Source: Xiphias gladius (lineage: Eukaryota; Chordata; Actinopteri; Istiophoriformes; Xiphiidae). Taken from it: a stretch of DNA of 64,000 bases. Positions within the stretch are counted from its first letter, which is position 1. Every line of letters starts with the position of its first letter. Where the stretch lies: the NCBI RefSeq assembly GCF_016859285.1, contig NC_053413.1:18309501-18373500 (forward strand). Direction: 5' to 3'. The notes beneath the pieces are model-generated. The model was not told the origin of the DNA. It was given only the letters and a program-made list of their open reading frames with translations, and searched no databases. A program made the position numbers and the translations under genes. Shown piece by piece: positions 24,656-36,289 of the stretch.

Positions 24656-24788
24656 CAAGCTTCAGCGTCGAAATTACTTGACCAAAAAAAAAAAAAAAAG
24701 ATTCTGTCACCTTTGAATTAGAGACATTTTTTTCCCCACCTAAGCCTAACCGTCTCTGATCATTTTAATATCATTACATACTGTAGAG

Positions 24789-25116
24789 CAGTGGTTCTTA
24801 GGCCCCCCCTGGGGGTTAGCCACTGCATGGGGCCGTGGATGAATGACCAGGGGGAAGAATGTTTAGCACACCTAAAGTTGCATGAACATGATTTTCATGT
24901 GCTGACATAAACAAAAGGTGTCTGATGCAAGGCTGTCTTGCTAACCTGAATCTTTTGTTTAGTTCAGTAAAAATCAGCTCGATTTGTTTTATCAATAGTT
25001 TCACCGGTATTGTTAGTAATTGATAAAAATCAAATTGTTTTTTTCTGGGGTGGGTGGGTATGAATGTTTTTCGTCTTCTGAAGGAGCGCATAACAGCAAA
25101 GGTTTGAAAGCCACAG
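24789..25116. mobile_element. Non-autonomous hAT-like element downstream of gene B
   Basis: Left end CAGTGGTTCTTAGGCC and right end GGTTTGAAAGCCACAG are imperfect terminal inverted repeats of the kind found on teleost hAT-type elements. The flanking 8-mers CTGTAGAG and TTGTAGAC look like a decayed 8-bp target duplication. The equivalent place after gene A (20,092-20,099) reads CTGTAGAC without the element, giving an unoccupied paralogous site. The 126-codon frame inside on the minus strand is not a recognisable transposase. Confidence 0.8.
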
Positions 25117-28100
25117 TTGTAGACTAATACATATTGTACCGTATATACCAATGCTTTGACACTGAAAGAAATACTAATAAAAAGTTGCAATTTCATTATG
25201 TTTTAATTGTGTTGTGTTTTTTATGTGTATTTTACCATCCTCCAACTAAGCATGTAGAGGGAGCCACTGAACGGACTCTTTTTTGAACAATGTAGGCCAA
25301 TATTTTTTCCTTGCCTTTCTTTCCCCATCCCTTTCTCCCCTCCAATTCCCTAGCACCCACTTTGTCCCCAAGAACCTCTCTAAATACCTAGACAGGAATA
25401 CTCTTGTTTTGGAAGTCTAGACAATTACAGAAACAAAAGAGTTAAGACAAGTGGTCAAGACTGGTACTGTACCCTCTTTTGATCCACAAGACATGTACAG
25501 GTATTGTAGAAGGTAGGGCTGCAAAGTTTCTGTGCCTGGTTTCAATTCAAACTTGCCAAACGATTCCCCTGGGAATCAATATCTGGGGTTTACAGTATGC
25601 CTATTTAATAATATCAATGGCCTCATCATATTGGACATTTCAGGTCACACTTATCATGGCTGTGGATTTCACCCGTGATGAAATCTCTGCAGTCATGCCG
25701 AGGCTGTATATGTTACGCAGCTATTTTTATCTAAGGTGTCTCACTAGGCAGAATAGCACAGGTGTATAAAGACAGGGCCGGTTTTTGGCTCAGGCCACCT
25801 AGGTGTTTGCCTAGGGCGCCACCAGCTGGACGGACACCAAAGAGGAGGAACAAATATAATGTAGTTGCTCCTGATCTCCCTGTAAAAGTCGGTCACTTAT
25901 GTCCAATGTGCCTCTTACACTGTTAAAAAAAAATGCTCAAATTGCACTTATCACCTAATACTAAGAGGAGACTACAGACAGGCGGTAGAGGGACACTCTG
26001 CTGGGGACTGACTCGTGCGTTTTCTGGAATTTCTGTCAGGCTTTTGTTTTCTTTCAAAAACACTTAATAGATAAAGTTGTATGTAGTATTTAATTACACA
26101 GTTGTGAAGTACAATTCTCCTCATCAGTACCATTTTAGCTGGTCACAGAAAAAAATGCAAAGATGTTCTAATGACCTCATACATGCACTTTTCTCAGCTG
26201 TCATAACACACGCTATGTGTGATCACCAGAGCACTGGCAGGTTCACTGCAGGGCAACTTAAAAAGCCTGTGAAGAAAGAGAATACATATCATACATTCCC
26301 TTTTCATTTATTTATTTTTACAAAAAACAACAACAACAACAAAATAAATCTCAAGAAACAGGAAACCTGAAATGAATTCGATATTTTATCCTGTTGCTGT
26401 GCACGTTGACTGGTCTGCAGCTGACGGGGCAGCTAGCAGAAGCTGCAGGAATAAAACTGAGGTAGTAAGCAGCGCTCAGATGCTCATTCTGGTCTTAACA
26501 GGAGCTGGTGTCTTGGGGAGTGTTTGGCCTTTTGAGGCTTTTTAAAGATCCCATGAAATGGACCGTTGAACTTTGTGGAAAACGGGTTCTTTCTAGAACA
26601 AAGTGCAGCTTCAGTGGTGACCTGTGGGTGTAACTAAAAAGTGAACCTGTGAAGGCTGCATTTCTTTTCACAATTATTATCCCATTGGTTAACACTCAAG
26701 ATCTGACTATGGGGCACCCTTGTGGAATTGGGGCTTAAGCTGACCTTTAAAGGTCCCATGGTACCCAGACAGGTTGTGTAAGCCCTTATGCTATTAGTTA
26801 TGGAGAAAAGGACTCTATAACTGGACATTTTAATTACACTGAAAACTGCAGAATGACGACAGAAACACACATAATCCAGAGGATCCACCAGTAACTGCCA
26901 ACACTTCCCACACTCCGTTGCTGTAGGCAGAACAATTAAGTCTTCATTCAAAATGCAGATTAGTGCTTGCTTCTGCTGTTGTTGCTGTGTATATACACAC
27001 ATGGGTACAGAGTCTTACTTCAGGAATACAATATAAGCTGAAACTTACATTTATTTACAGTAAACATATGACACAAATCAGGTGTAATTAGTCACACACC
27101 AATTTTTCCCCACCCCCTTTCTGGTTACAGTTCAATTATTTCAGCTTTGCATGCCACGCTGCCTGCAGGGGATTTGTCACTTCTCATGCAAAACACTACA
27201 CTTTCAGTGTTTTTCAGTGTCTGGTGGTTTTGAGATGCACCGAGCTGATCACGAGGAGCGCAATGGGGGTTGCCAACAACAGCCCGAGCACCGGACTTGT
27301 GAAGTTAATAACAATAGAGTACTGACTCACCAAACACCAGAAACAGACAAGTCAAGGATTTCTTTTCTTTTGATCAACCCCTGACTGGCAGATCACATGT
27401 TAAACAGCAATGAAAGAGAAATGAGATCCATGATCTCACTGATGAGTTGATAGATAATGTTAAATTGATTTTCTGAGTCTAAATCATTACGCCAACCTGC
27501 ATTGAAAATTGCTGCAATTTTTCTCTCTTCTTCTTCTACGCCATCAGGTTCTCAGTCTAGAGGTCAGTTTCTACTTCAAACAAGTGAACATCCGTCCATA
27601 CATATATTTTCTGCTGCTTATTTGGGTCTGGGTTGCTCCTTCCACTGCCACTTCCAAATACAGATATCCTGTTATGTATTGTTGTACCTCTTTACTTCAT
27701 TAAAATATACTGTAAAACTAAGCATCCTCTGTTTATGTGAAAGTTAAGACACACTAGGCATAAAGTTTAATTTCGCTCTCTGCACATGTACATTTCTTTT
27801 TTACGGACAGGTCCTTAAGACTGTCACTGCGCTCTTCTGATCTTCACAACATGTACTATTACAGGGTAATATCACAGGGCTTTCATTCCAGACACTGCTG
27901 ATACATCAGGGGCTGACTTGAACTGGGGCAAGTGAAAATATCCACAATAAATGAACTCTTGGTGCTAACATTAAGGCCACGTTTAAGCTTGGGTGTTGCC
28001 TGATACTGGTGGGGGTGGGTTTACTCGGTGGCGACTTGCCATCAAGTGAGTCCGATGGAACAACATGACGTCCAGTTAAAGCGGGCCAATGCAGCTGAGG

Positions 28101-28858
28101 CTCTGACAGCTACCCCCTTTCTCCTTACTGGCGAGTAGTCTGAAGATGACACGCTATAAGATTCGTTTGATTAGGGGAATGGACTAACAGTTCTTTGAGT
28201 TATCTACAAAGCTGTCTGTCCCAGGTCAATGGCCTCTTAAGGAGACAAAACTAAACTGAATGAAGTAGTAAAATCCTAATGATAACATATTTTTGGTAAC
28301 TAGGGAGCTGCTTAGCTTGCTCTTGTCTTAGATGGTGTCTGTAATTGTGTTTTATTGTCTTTTTTTTATTATTAGTTTGAAGTAGTTGGGGCTCCATTGG
28401 AATAATTTTTTATTATCAGTATTATTGATTTATGTAATAGGATTTTTTCTCATTTTAACTTTGCCTTTTGCTCATAAAGGCACAAATATTTAGTATTTTA
28501 GAGAAGAGATTTGACACTTTTCAGATACTTTCATCTCGCTAAACCTTTATCAGTGCTGCATCTCAGACCCGTGGCATTACTAGTGCCTATATCACAGTAA
28601 ATAACCTATAGCACTATAAACATACACAAATATACGTATAAATAACTTAGAATGATTTCTAACTGATTGCATGAGCAGAGTCTACTACAAAACCAATAGC
28701 TCACATCCTTGATCTGATCAATTTTAATTGGCTGTAATGGACATCGTGACAAGCCTTTTACATCTGAGTTTTCCATGGAAATGCATCCACTTGTTCACTC
28801 ACAAGCTCAGATTTTGCAGTGTTACCAGCACACTCTCACCTCCAGCTTCATTGCAGCC
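25117..28858. other. Intergenic stretch between gene B and the two-exon remnant
   Basis: No gene recognised. The first part, to about 25,560, aligns at reduced identity with 20,100-20,480, and a further weak copy of the same flank lies near 27,780-27,900. The interval 27,368-27,620 matches 16,376-16,640. A word GCCTAGGGCGCCA near 25,810 resembles a dispersed fish repeat. These point to older rounds of duplication of the cluster. Confidence 0.55.
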
Positions 28859-29228
28859 ATGTGGGCTCTACTGTGGGCCTCTCCTCTCTTTGCAGGACTG
28901 TTTGGCTTTTTAGCTGCCAGTCCAGTACCTGTTCCTTACCATGCTTTCTGCAGAACTCTCTGTAAGGCTGATGTGTCTTTATTGTAGGCTTCGTTGTGTC
29001 TTTGTGTTTGAGTTCATAATGATTTTTGGTCAAATAGAAATAACAAGCATTAGATACTATAAAAACATCCGCAGGAAGTCGATTGTTGCTGCTTTCTATC
29101 ACTTCATGAGTAATGTGTCCATATTGTGGTAATTGCTCTCTTCCTCCAGGCTGTTTGGGCTGCCTTGTGCTGACGTTGGTACCAAACTGATGCAACAGAT
29201 TCAAGCCTTCAGTCCTTTGAATGGCTGT
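28859..29228 (+). pseudogene. Two-exon remnant of the secreted cysteine-rich gene (R)
   Basis: Exon 1 (from 28859) keeps a signal-peptide-like start and the words PYHAFCRTL. One G is lost at the exon 1 boundary (CTCTGTAAGG instead of CTCTGGTGAGT), so splicing at the remaining GT shifts the frame and meets a TGA in exon 2. Exon 2 (29150 to about 29228) still reads LFGLPCADVG and QQIQAFSPLNGC in the original frame, then homology ends. Exons 3-5 were not found downstream. It is more diverged than the other copies, so it is an older duplicate. Confidence 0.85.
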
Positions 29229-30425
29229 ATAAAAATGTCACAATATTTTAAGCTTTTTTTTTTTCTATTGTTTTTCTGGTATTTGACATTTTTAAAAGCA
29301 CAGACAATAATGGGAAATTTGTTTCATTGACATATAAAGGACATTGAAAGATTCATTTTTGTGTTTCTTGCCTGTGTCTTTATTGACTGAACTAAACTTT
29401 TTACAATATAAAGTCCACTCTCAGTCCAGTCAAGTCAAATTTATTTATAAAGCCTAAAATCATAAATAACAAGTTTACCTCAAATCTGTAAAATTCACAA
29501 TACCCTCTACCTTTACACCTTTGAATTGGATAAGACAAAACTTGTTATAGCTTTGTTATTCAGTTTATGTATCAGATTGTGGTCAGTTTCAGAAAACTGT
29601 TTCAGACAATCATACAAATCATACAAATCATACAACGCCAGGGGTCAGTCTTTTGAAAGCACATATTTATAGATAATTTTTAGATAATTGGTTGTTATCA
29701 ACTATCCAACAATGCTGCTGCTCTGCGTTATTATACCAAAGTTATTTGAGTTGTCCACTGAGTTTGCTATCGGCTTCTAAAGGGGGGTGTGCCAGAACAC
29801 GTTTGAGAGTCAGTGGGCTAATTGGACCATGGGTGCCCAGTTTGCCCTCTGATCGCATGTTTGCATGTGTATGATATAGCACCATTTTGTGTGAAGTTCA
29901 AGAAAATTTCAGAGGGACAGTTGTGTCAGAGATGTTGGCACGTCTGGCGACAAGAATGGCATTTTGTTCAAAGTCCAATAATTGGTCAAACAGCCACTTT
30001 TCCTGTCTGCATGCGTGTCAACATGCTTTAAACTTAAATGACGGTACCCTGTGTGCGTCACTCCCTTGAGAAGCATGCCATGCCATGCCATGCCATTCAA
30101 ATTCTAACAACTGTGTTTTAGCTGCTATCAAATACATCAGTGATAACATTATCAGCAACAGCTAAATATTGATAATTTCCATTCTATTGAGTGGAGAGTT
30201 TTAAAATTAAATCTGTAGATTCTAATTTTGTAATTTAGTTCGCCAACAGGTGTACTGCAATTACACTTAATCATGTCTCACCACTGTAGCAGAGAATGAG
30301 GCAGCTCCACAGGTTCACGTTGTCATGTGCAACCACGTGTCCCACGAGCAAACTGATCATTCAGACAACAACAACACAGGCATAGCATATTAATTCAAAA
30401 ACACACCATTTGTAGTCAAGAACAC
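29229..30425. other. Convergent intergenic stretch between remnant R and gene D
   Basis: A fragment at 29,415-29,480 (CAAGTCAAATTTATTTATAAAG) resembles a dispersed teleost repeat. A short ATGCC tandem lies at 30,078-30,099. No exons were seen. Confidence 0.5.
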
Positions 30426-30429
30426 AGCT

Positions 30430-30435
30430 TTTATT
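30430..30435 (-). terminator. Poly(A) signal of gene D
   Basis: TTTATT on + is AATAAA on -, about 65 bp beyond the gene D stop codon. Confidence 0.6.
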
Positions 30436-30499
30436 CAATATAGCCATTCTCTTTATCATATGACAGGACTGAAATTTCAACCATTACAAAACACACATT

Positions 30500-31509
30500 T
30501 CAATTTTCACACTCATTTGCGGAAAGTACAGATCCAAGGCAGAGCCACTCGTTGGTGAACTGTACAAAGCCTGGAGTTTTGTTAAGTCCACTTCCTGTAC
30601 AGACAGGAAACAGAAAGGTAAGGATAAACATTACAAATACAGTGACGGTGTTCAGTTTACAAATTTTAGGAATGGATTCTGACTCTGTTTTCAAGGTCTC
30701 CCTCTCATGTAAGACTATTGCCACAATTGGCTAAAATTAAGTTTTATAAATTTCAAAATAAACTCAACAATAATATTACTCTTCAGTGTGTGAAAACTTA
30801 CCTTGTATTACATTGTAGAGGTTACAGTAATTGGTGCCGTTATCAAACATGCTGTACCAAATTGCAGACATGGATGAACCCTGTACAGCAACCAAAGTAA
30901 TCATGTGTGATTGAGTTTACGTGAAGAGTCATATTTAAATTACCTTTTGTATTTTCTCTACAATGAATAACATTTTACTGATGATGATTAAGATACATAA
31001 AATGCAAAAATGTATCCCTTACTTCTACATGGCAGCCTATGACCGTATATGTGGGGATAAATGTGAAGTTAACCATCTCGACGTGACCACCCAAGGATGT
31101 GTGGTTGGCCTGAATTAGGACCGAGGTCACTGGGCCGAGCTGAAATGGAAACCCAGAAAAAGCTTTTTGTAAATCAGCATTAACTACATGACAATAATTT
31201 CAGTCACTGAAATAAATCTATGCTAATATATAGTAAAATTCCTCTCTCTCACCTTGTATGAGCTCATGGCTTTAATCTGAGTCACGATGGCCTCGTTAAC
31301 TTGATCACACGGCACTCCAAGCAACCTAGGAAACAGAAAAACTCATACCAGCATCTATCTATCCAAAAAACTAAACTCAGTCACGGATAGATGAACTCTT
31401 ACCAGACAATCTTGCAGAAGGCGTATGTTATTTCAGTTGGTTTGCCACTTGTGGTGATGCACATTCCCAGAAAGAGAGTGCAGGCCAAAACCAAAGTCCT
31501 CGCAGCCAT
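30500..31509 (-). CDS. Secreted cysteine-rich protein, diverged paralogue, gene D
   Basis: Five exons on the minus strand: 31403-31509, 31253-31325, 31023-31139, 30802-30880 and 30500-30594, encoding 156 residues. The plan matches genes A and B: the same intron phases, a 79-nt fourth exon, a signal peptide (MAARTLVLACTLFLGMC), and the words AFC, ANHT, NYCNLY and TNEWLCLG. Sequence identity outside these words is low, so the split is old. Mature cysteines are at 32, 42, 96, 118, 144 and 154. The pair equivalent to C65 and C68 of gene A is missing together, along with the exon 2 segment that holds it, which suggests those two bond to each other. Sequons occur at NHT (72), NFT, NGT and NKT, more than in A or B. 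A TATATAAA lies about 70 bp upstream of the ATG. All splice sites are intact. Function unknown. Confidence 0.85.
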
Positions 31510-31578
31510 GATGAAGTTTGTTTCTCATTCCAGGGGCAACGTTCTCACAGCACTGTGTGAATCTTTCTGCTGTTGGGG

Positions 31579-31586
31579 TTTATATA
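31579..31586 (-). promoter_or_regulatory. TATA box of gene D
   Basis: Reads TATATAAA on the minus strand, 70 bp upstream of the gene D start codon, which would place transcription start near 31,550. Confidence 0.6.
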
Positions 31587-31969
31587 GAACACTGCATGAA
31601 AAAGAACAACTAGAAGACCATTAGCTTGTCATGTGGACCTGTGGAAAAGTGATTTGCATGACACTTCGCATGGACTGCATGGCATCTTTCACACGAGCAG
31701 GGTCCGATTCAACAGCTTCAATTCAGCAGAGGTCTCTTGGACTAAAGAAAAAAATCAATATAATCCTGTACTTTTAAAAACGTTTGACCATGAAAAACGT
31801 ATTTTTGTCTTGTTATTCATTTGTTAACTGTAACTTTAAAAATTGCTTAATCTTTCTGATCTTTTATACGTTTTAAATATATTGCTACTTTTACCACTGC
31901 TACTACTACTATTACTACTAAAATTAGTAATTAACAGTCATTAAATTATTTATGTCATTGCTTTATTCT

Positions 31970-32195
31970 GTCCAACAATTATTTTTGTTGTTGATTCATC
32001 TTGCGATTATTTTTCTCAATGAATTGATTGATTTTTTGGGCAATAATATGTCTGAAAATAGAGATCACATTTTCCCTGGAGCCCAAGGTGATGTCTTCAA
32101 AGTCTTTTTTTTTCTTTTACTGATGTAAGAGTCTGAAAACCCAAAGACATTCAATATGCTATTGTAGAAGAAGAATAAACCTGCAATTATTTATG
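31970..32195 (+). mobile_element. Second copy of the GATTAATC-type teleost repeat
   Basis: Diverged copy of the element at 6771-7081. It keeps GCGATTATTTTTCTCAATGA-like words, a GATGTCTTCAAAGTC word and an AAAGACATTCAATATGCT word. The ends are worn. Confidence 0.65.
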
Positions 32196-32514
32196 TTTCA
32201 CCTCTAGTCTGTTTCGGATCTGGAGCTGTAAAAATTGAAGTCAAAAAAGCCTTTTTAATCTTGTTTCTATAGTCAAAAAATATCTTAATAGTAAAAAAAA
32301 AATACAAGCTCGTACTTAGGTCTATCTTCCAACTTTTGTTGATTGGCACACCTCTTTCTGTAAAATTACATCAACAGTCAAAAGGCTGTTCTCTAAACCT
32401 GTTTCGTTTACAGCAACCACTGGCTTTTACAGCTATTTCATTCAATGCTTTCAAATCAATTCATGTCGATTAGTCACTAATCTCAGAGGTCTAATATTGA
32501 TCATAAGTACAGAT

Positions 32515-33042
32515 GATGCTGCAAAAGTGTGGACACCCCTGTCCGTTTATGTACTTTTGGTCTGGGGTTTTCATTCACGGTTTGGGTCAGGCCCCTTGGT
32601 TCCAGATATACTACATTCAAATGCCATTGTAGACAATAGTGTGCTTCAAACTTTGTGGAAACAGTTTTAGCATGAAAATACACCTGGCCTGTAATCAAAG
32701 TCAGGTCCGTAAAGACAGAAACAGTTGAGTGCTAAAGAACTGGTCTGCACAGGGCCCCGACTCAACCATATCTAATGCTTTTGGGATGAGCTGTAATGCA
32801 GACTGAGAGCCCGGCCTTATCGCCTGACATCGGGCCGACCTCGGGCCGACCTCACTAATGCCCTTGTGGCTGAACAGGAGCAAATCCTCGCAGCCAGGTT
32901 CCCACATCTTGTGCAAAGGCTTCCTAGAAGATTGGAGACTGTTATAGCAGCAGACTAATGCCCATGGTTTTGGAAGGAGATCTTCAGCAGTTATAAATGA
33001 GTGTGATGTTCAGGTGTTCACATACTTCTGGTCATGTAGTGT
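32515..33042. mobile_element. Teleost interspersed DNA-transposon-type repeat
   Basis: The right end reads GTGTTCACATACTTCTGG followed by TCATGTAGTG, and the body holds GCAAATCCTCGCAGCCAGGT and TAATGCCCATGGTTTTGG. These are familiar words of a dispersed fish repeat whose end reads CACTA..GGCCAAAAGTATGTG on the other strand. The left end, AAAAGTGTGGACACCCCTG, is an approximate inverted match. No intact transposase is encoded. Confidence 0.7.
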
Positions 33043-35465
33043 TTACAATATGTTGATTGTTCAGAGTTTCCCTCTAAGTTCAAACTGAAAGCTTTATTTT
33101 CATAAACTTTAACAAAACTGATTGCTTCCTCCTTCAGTTTAGCTGATGTTTGATTGATAGCTATTGTTCCTTTTACTGTATAATTGTATCTTTGTACATT
33201 GTAGAAACAGTTCTTTTTAGCTACTTTAATTCTGATTTTTTTTTTTTTTTTTTCAAAAGCAGAGTTCATAGGGAGAAGTGTATGGCAGAAGTTACAGTAG
33301 AGTTAATCTAAATACTCCCACCCTCTGACTGAATAAAACTTGAATCAAAGCATGATGTCAATCACATTTTCCTGTCTGTGTATCATCAAGAAACATGTGC
33401 CTCTGCTCAAATGCTGTAGTTACTGAGCGTGAGGTTTGCAAATGATTAGTTTCATAGTTGTCATAAGTCTTTATCTCGAGGTTATTTCTTGAAACGCACA
33501 TGTCTATTGATTCTCAATGCTGGGATGAGGCTCTGGACAAGCTAATCGGCGTAAAAATGAGATAAAGACCAGAAACAACACACAGAACACCACTGGCTTT
33601 TATTGTCATTCATGTCATCTAAATTGACTGAGAGCACCCCAGTCCCCCATCAGGCAAAAGTATTACTATAGGCATATTTCTACTTTTAATTACAAGGGTG
33701 AGCTACTGTGCATCATTTGAAAAATCAGATGTTTTACTACCAGATCTTTGGTTCGCACTACAAAACACTGTGTGTGTCTCCTCTCTGTCTGCAGAGGGCA
33801 CCACACCACAACACTCAACCGATTTCCTCCTCTTTTTCTTTTTCTTTCAGTTACAAACAGTGTCCGCCTTGATGGGGATGTTTAGCAACTATATTAATGC
33901 AGAAAAAAAAAGAAAATAGTGTGTTTAAAGGTAGTTGAACAGTGAGCTTAGGGCATTATGGGCCATGCTTTCAGTACATTTCCATATCAGATCTGATGGT
34001 TCTCATGTCAGGACTGAACAGCAGACCCGGCAGTAAATCATAGCAGAGTCCACAAAAAATACACATACTAAGCATAAAGCTCAAATCCCCTTGTCTGGGC
34101 TGTGTCTCAAGCAGCCTGTCCACATGAGAGTTAGATTTCTTTAGTCATCCCTCTCCTTGAGAATCTCCCTGTGGTCGTGTCTTTCTGTCTGTCTGTCTGT
34201 CCGTGTAGATGAATGGGGGTGACAATCTTCGCTTGCCACTAATGAGAAACCCTGCAGTGGGATGGTACTCATGAGTAACAGCACTCCAAAAACTAATTTG
34301 CCATAAGGAGTTTGTGTAATTTTTGAGTTGGTAGTCATTTTGCGTCCCTGTTGCCTTTTGTTTTGATTTGTTTCTATCGCAGGGGCTGACTGTACTGATT
34401 TTGTCTTTCAGCTTATCATCAGTAGTGTTGCTTAATATATTAATATATTATTGTTGTTTGGCTTTCAGCTTACCAGTTTTTTTTTTCCCCACAGTCCTTC
34501 GTGATCTGTATTTTGTCTTTTATTTAATCTCATCTTGAGGCCCTGTTTTGTGGATGGGACTTAGGCCAAAATCTACTTTTAGCGGAATTTTTTATTCTGC
34601 TGCGGTGCATTGTGCATGTTCCTAAATTAATTTGTGTTTAATAAAATTACAACAGACTAAGCGACACAATGCACAGTAAACCTGGAAGGTAAGTAATTAA
34701 GTCGGTACGTAAAGTTTATTCATATGGGACCTATCTAGATGAGGTGCGTCACAAAGTTCATAAAACACAGATACAATATAAAACTGATGAATAAAATGGA
34801 GATAAATATGAATAAAACTAATCGAAAGTAGGTCTAAACCGGTGGTAGTGGAGCTGCTATTCAAAGGTGTCCACAGATCTTAAATCCACAGTTTTCCTGG
34901 GGCCTCCACAAGGGTTAATGGAGCCATACTGTGGCCCTTTTTTAAATTACACAGATACAAATTGTCACTGCATGTGGCCCTGAACACCCTCCACTCCTTA
35001 GCTAATAAAGACAAGAAAGATTTATCCAGCCTTCAACGGGAAAACTGAACACAGTATGTTTCCTTCAAAACATGGCGGTTGCTCTTTTTCTTCAGTCATC
35101 TTGCCAACAAACGGATGGCAGAGGCCCTACAGAATGAGGACGGTCGCTTGCTCAGCCATTTGCAGAAATGGCCAGTGCAATGGTGACTATTCACGGGGCA
35201 GTTCCCTGCAACAGCAGACCAAATGCTGCTGTGGAGACCATCTGCTCAGTGTTGAGCACAGAAACAGAAAGAGTCACAGTCTGTCTCCCAAACCCTGCAT
35301 CATCTTCACATGTTTTCCACAAATTTCTAAAATGTGACATTAGCCAGATTTTAAATGACAGTTCATTATATTGATTTGTTACCCATTTGCCGGTAATTGA
35401 ATTTAAGACTCCAGGCTTGTAATATGTTGTGTTTTTGTGAATAAAGGTATCAATTTAAACTATTT
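33043..35465. other. Intergenic stretch upstream of pter
   Basis: AT-rich, with a T-run at 33,237-33,253, a CTGT tetranucleotide near 34,190, and a repeat-like tract at 34,705-34,800 (AAAGTTTATTCATATGGGAC, then a CACAAAGTTCATAAAACAC word). I searched here for the missing N-terminal coding exon of pter and found no frame with its HxH motif. Confidence 0.5.
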
Positions 35466-35946
35466 GTTACCGCTTTCTAAAAAGCCACCCTTTCTAAGGG
35501 TTTTATCGGTTCTAACCAATTGCTTTATTAATTGTTACTATACAATTTGGAAATGCTTCATAGATTAATTATAAGTCATCAATCACAGCAATTTTGCAGT
35601 TGCCAGGTTGCGGATGTAGCATAACTCCTTGTCAGGAAAACCCCTCCAATGGACTGTTTGACCTCTGACCTTTTTTGTCAGAGGTATTGTAACAACTCTT
35701 CATCAGTGATTTTAACAATCATTGGTGCTGATGATTTCTTTATGAATGACTTTATTAACGAACCGACTATTAATGACTCAACAGCCTGAGAGATTTTTCT
35801 TACAGTCTTGTTAGCAAAAATCTGTTCTTATTCATGGCTTTAAATTCATCTCATCATTAGTAAAGGATTTATTATCCACTAATAAAGCCACAGATTACAA
35901 CTTTATAATGCCTTTATAATGGGTGGCCACTAGAAAGTGGTATCCA
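35466..35946. mobile_element. Non-autonomous DNA transposon with terminal inverted repeats
   Basis: The left end GTTACCGCTTTCTAAAAAGC and the right end GGCCACTAGAAAGTGGTATC are imperfect inverted repeats about 25 bp long. The roughly 480-bp interior is AT-rich with many ATTAAT and TTTATAATG words and has no coding frame. It resembles a dispersed teleost element of the same plan. Confidence 0.75.
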
Positions 35947-36289
35947 CTATTTATTCATTTATTTATTATGTTAATATGAATGATTTGCTTTTATTTGTTT
36001 ATTCATTCATCGATCCATTTATCTATTTTTGCACTTTGACCCGCGTTACTCTAAATGTGCCAGTGCCAACCAAAAGCTACTTTTCAACCGCTGTAACTGG
36101 CCAAATGTTAAATCAGCTTGTAAAGTAACAATACAGATTAAAGGTTGTGGGTATTGCTTTCTCCATACTTGGTATCTTTGAACAATAAAATATGTCTATA
36201 AATTAAAATAAATAGGACTATATATATTTTTTTAAAAACAACGTTATATTTCTATAATAAACGTCATCCTAAGCCTCACATACATACTG

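Larger units (their letters stand above)
21969..24676. repeat. Recent segmental duplication, unit 2 (carries gene B)
   Basis: Second copy of the 2.7-kb unit at 17,275-19,990. Identity extends evenly through exons, introns and upstream DNA, and ends at a run of about 17 A where unit 1 has the AATAAA poly(A) signal. Confidence 0.96.

Noticed and set aside
24816..25196. 126-codon minus-strand frame
   Set aside because: It mostly lies inside the hAT-like element, has no transposase motif and ends in unrelated flank.
35056..35374. Overlapping 93- and 68-codon frames considered as the missing pter N-terminal exon
   Set aside because: Neither carries the HxH word or any resemblance to the PTER N terminus.
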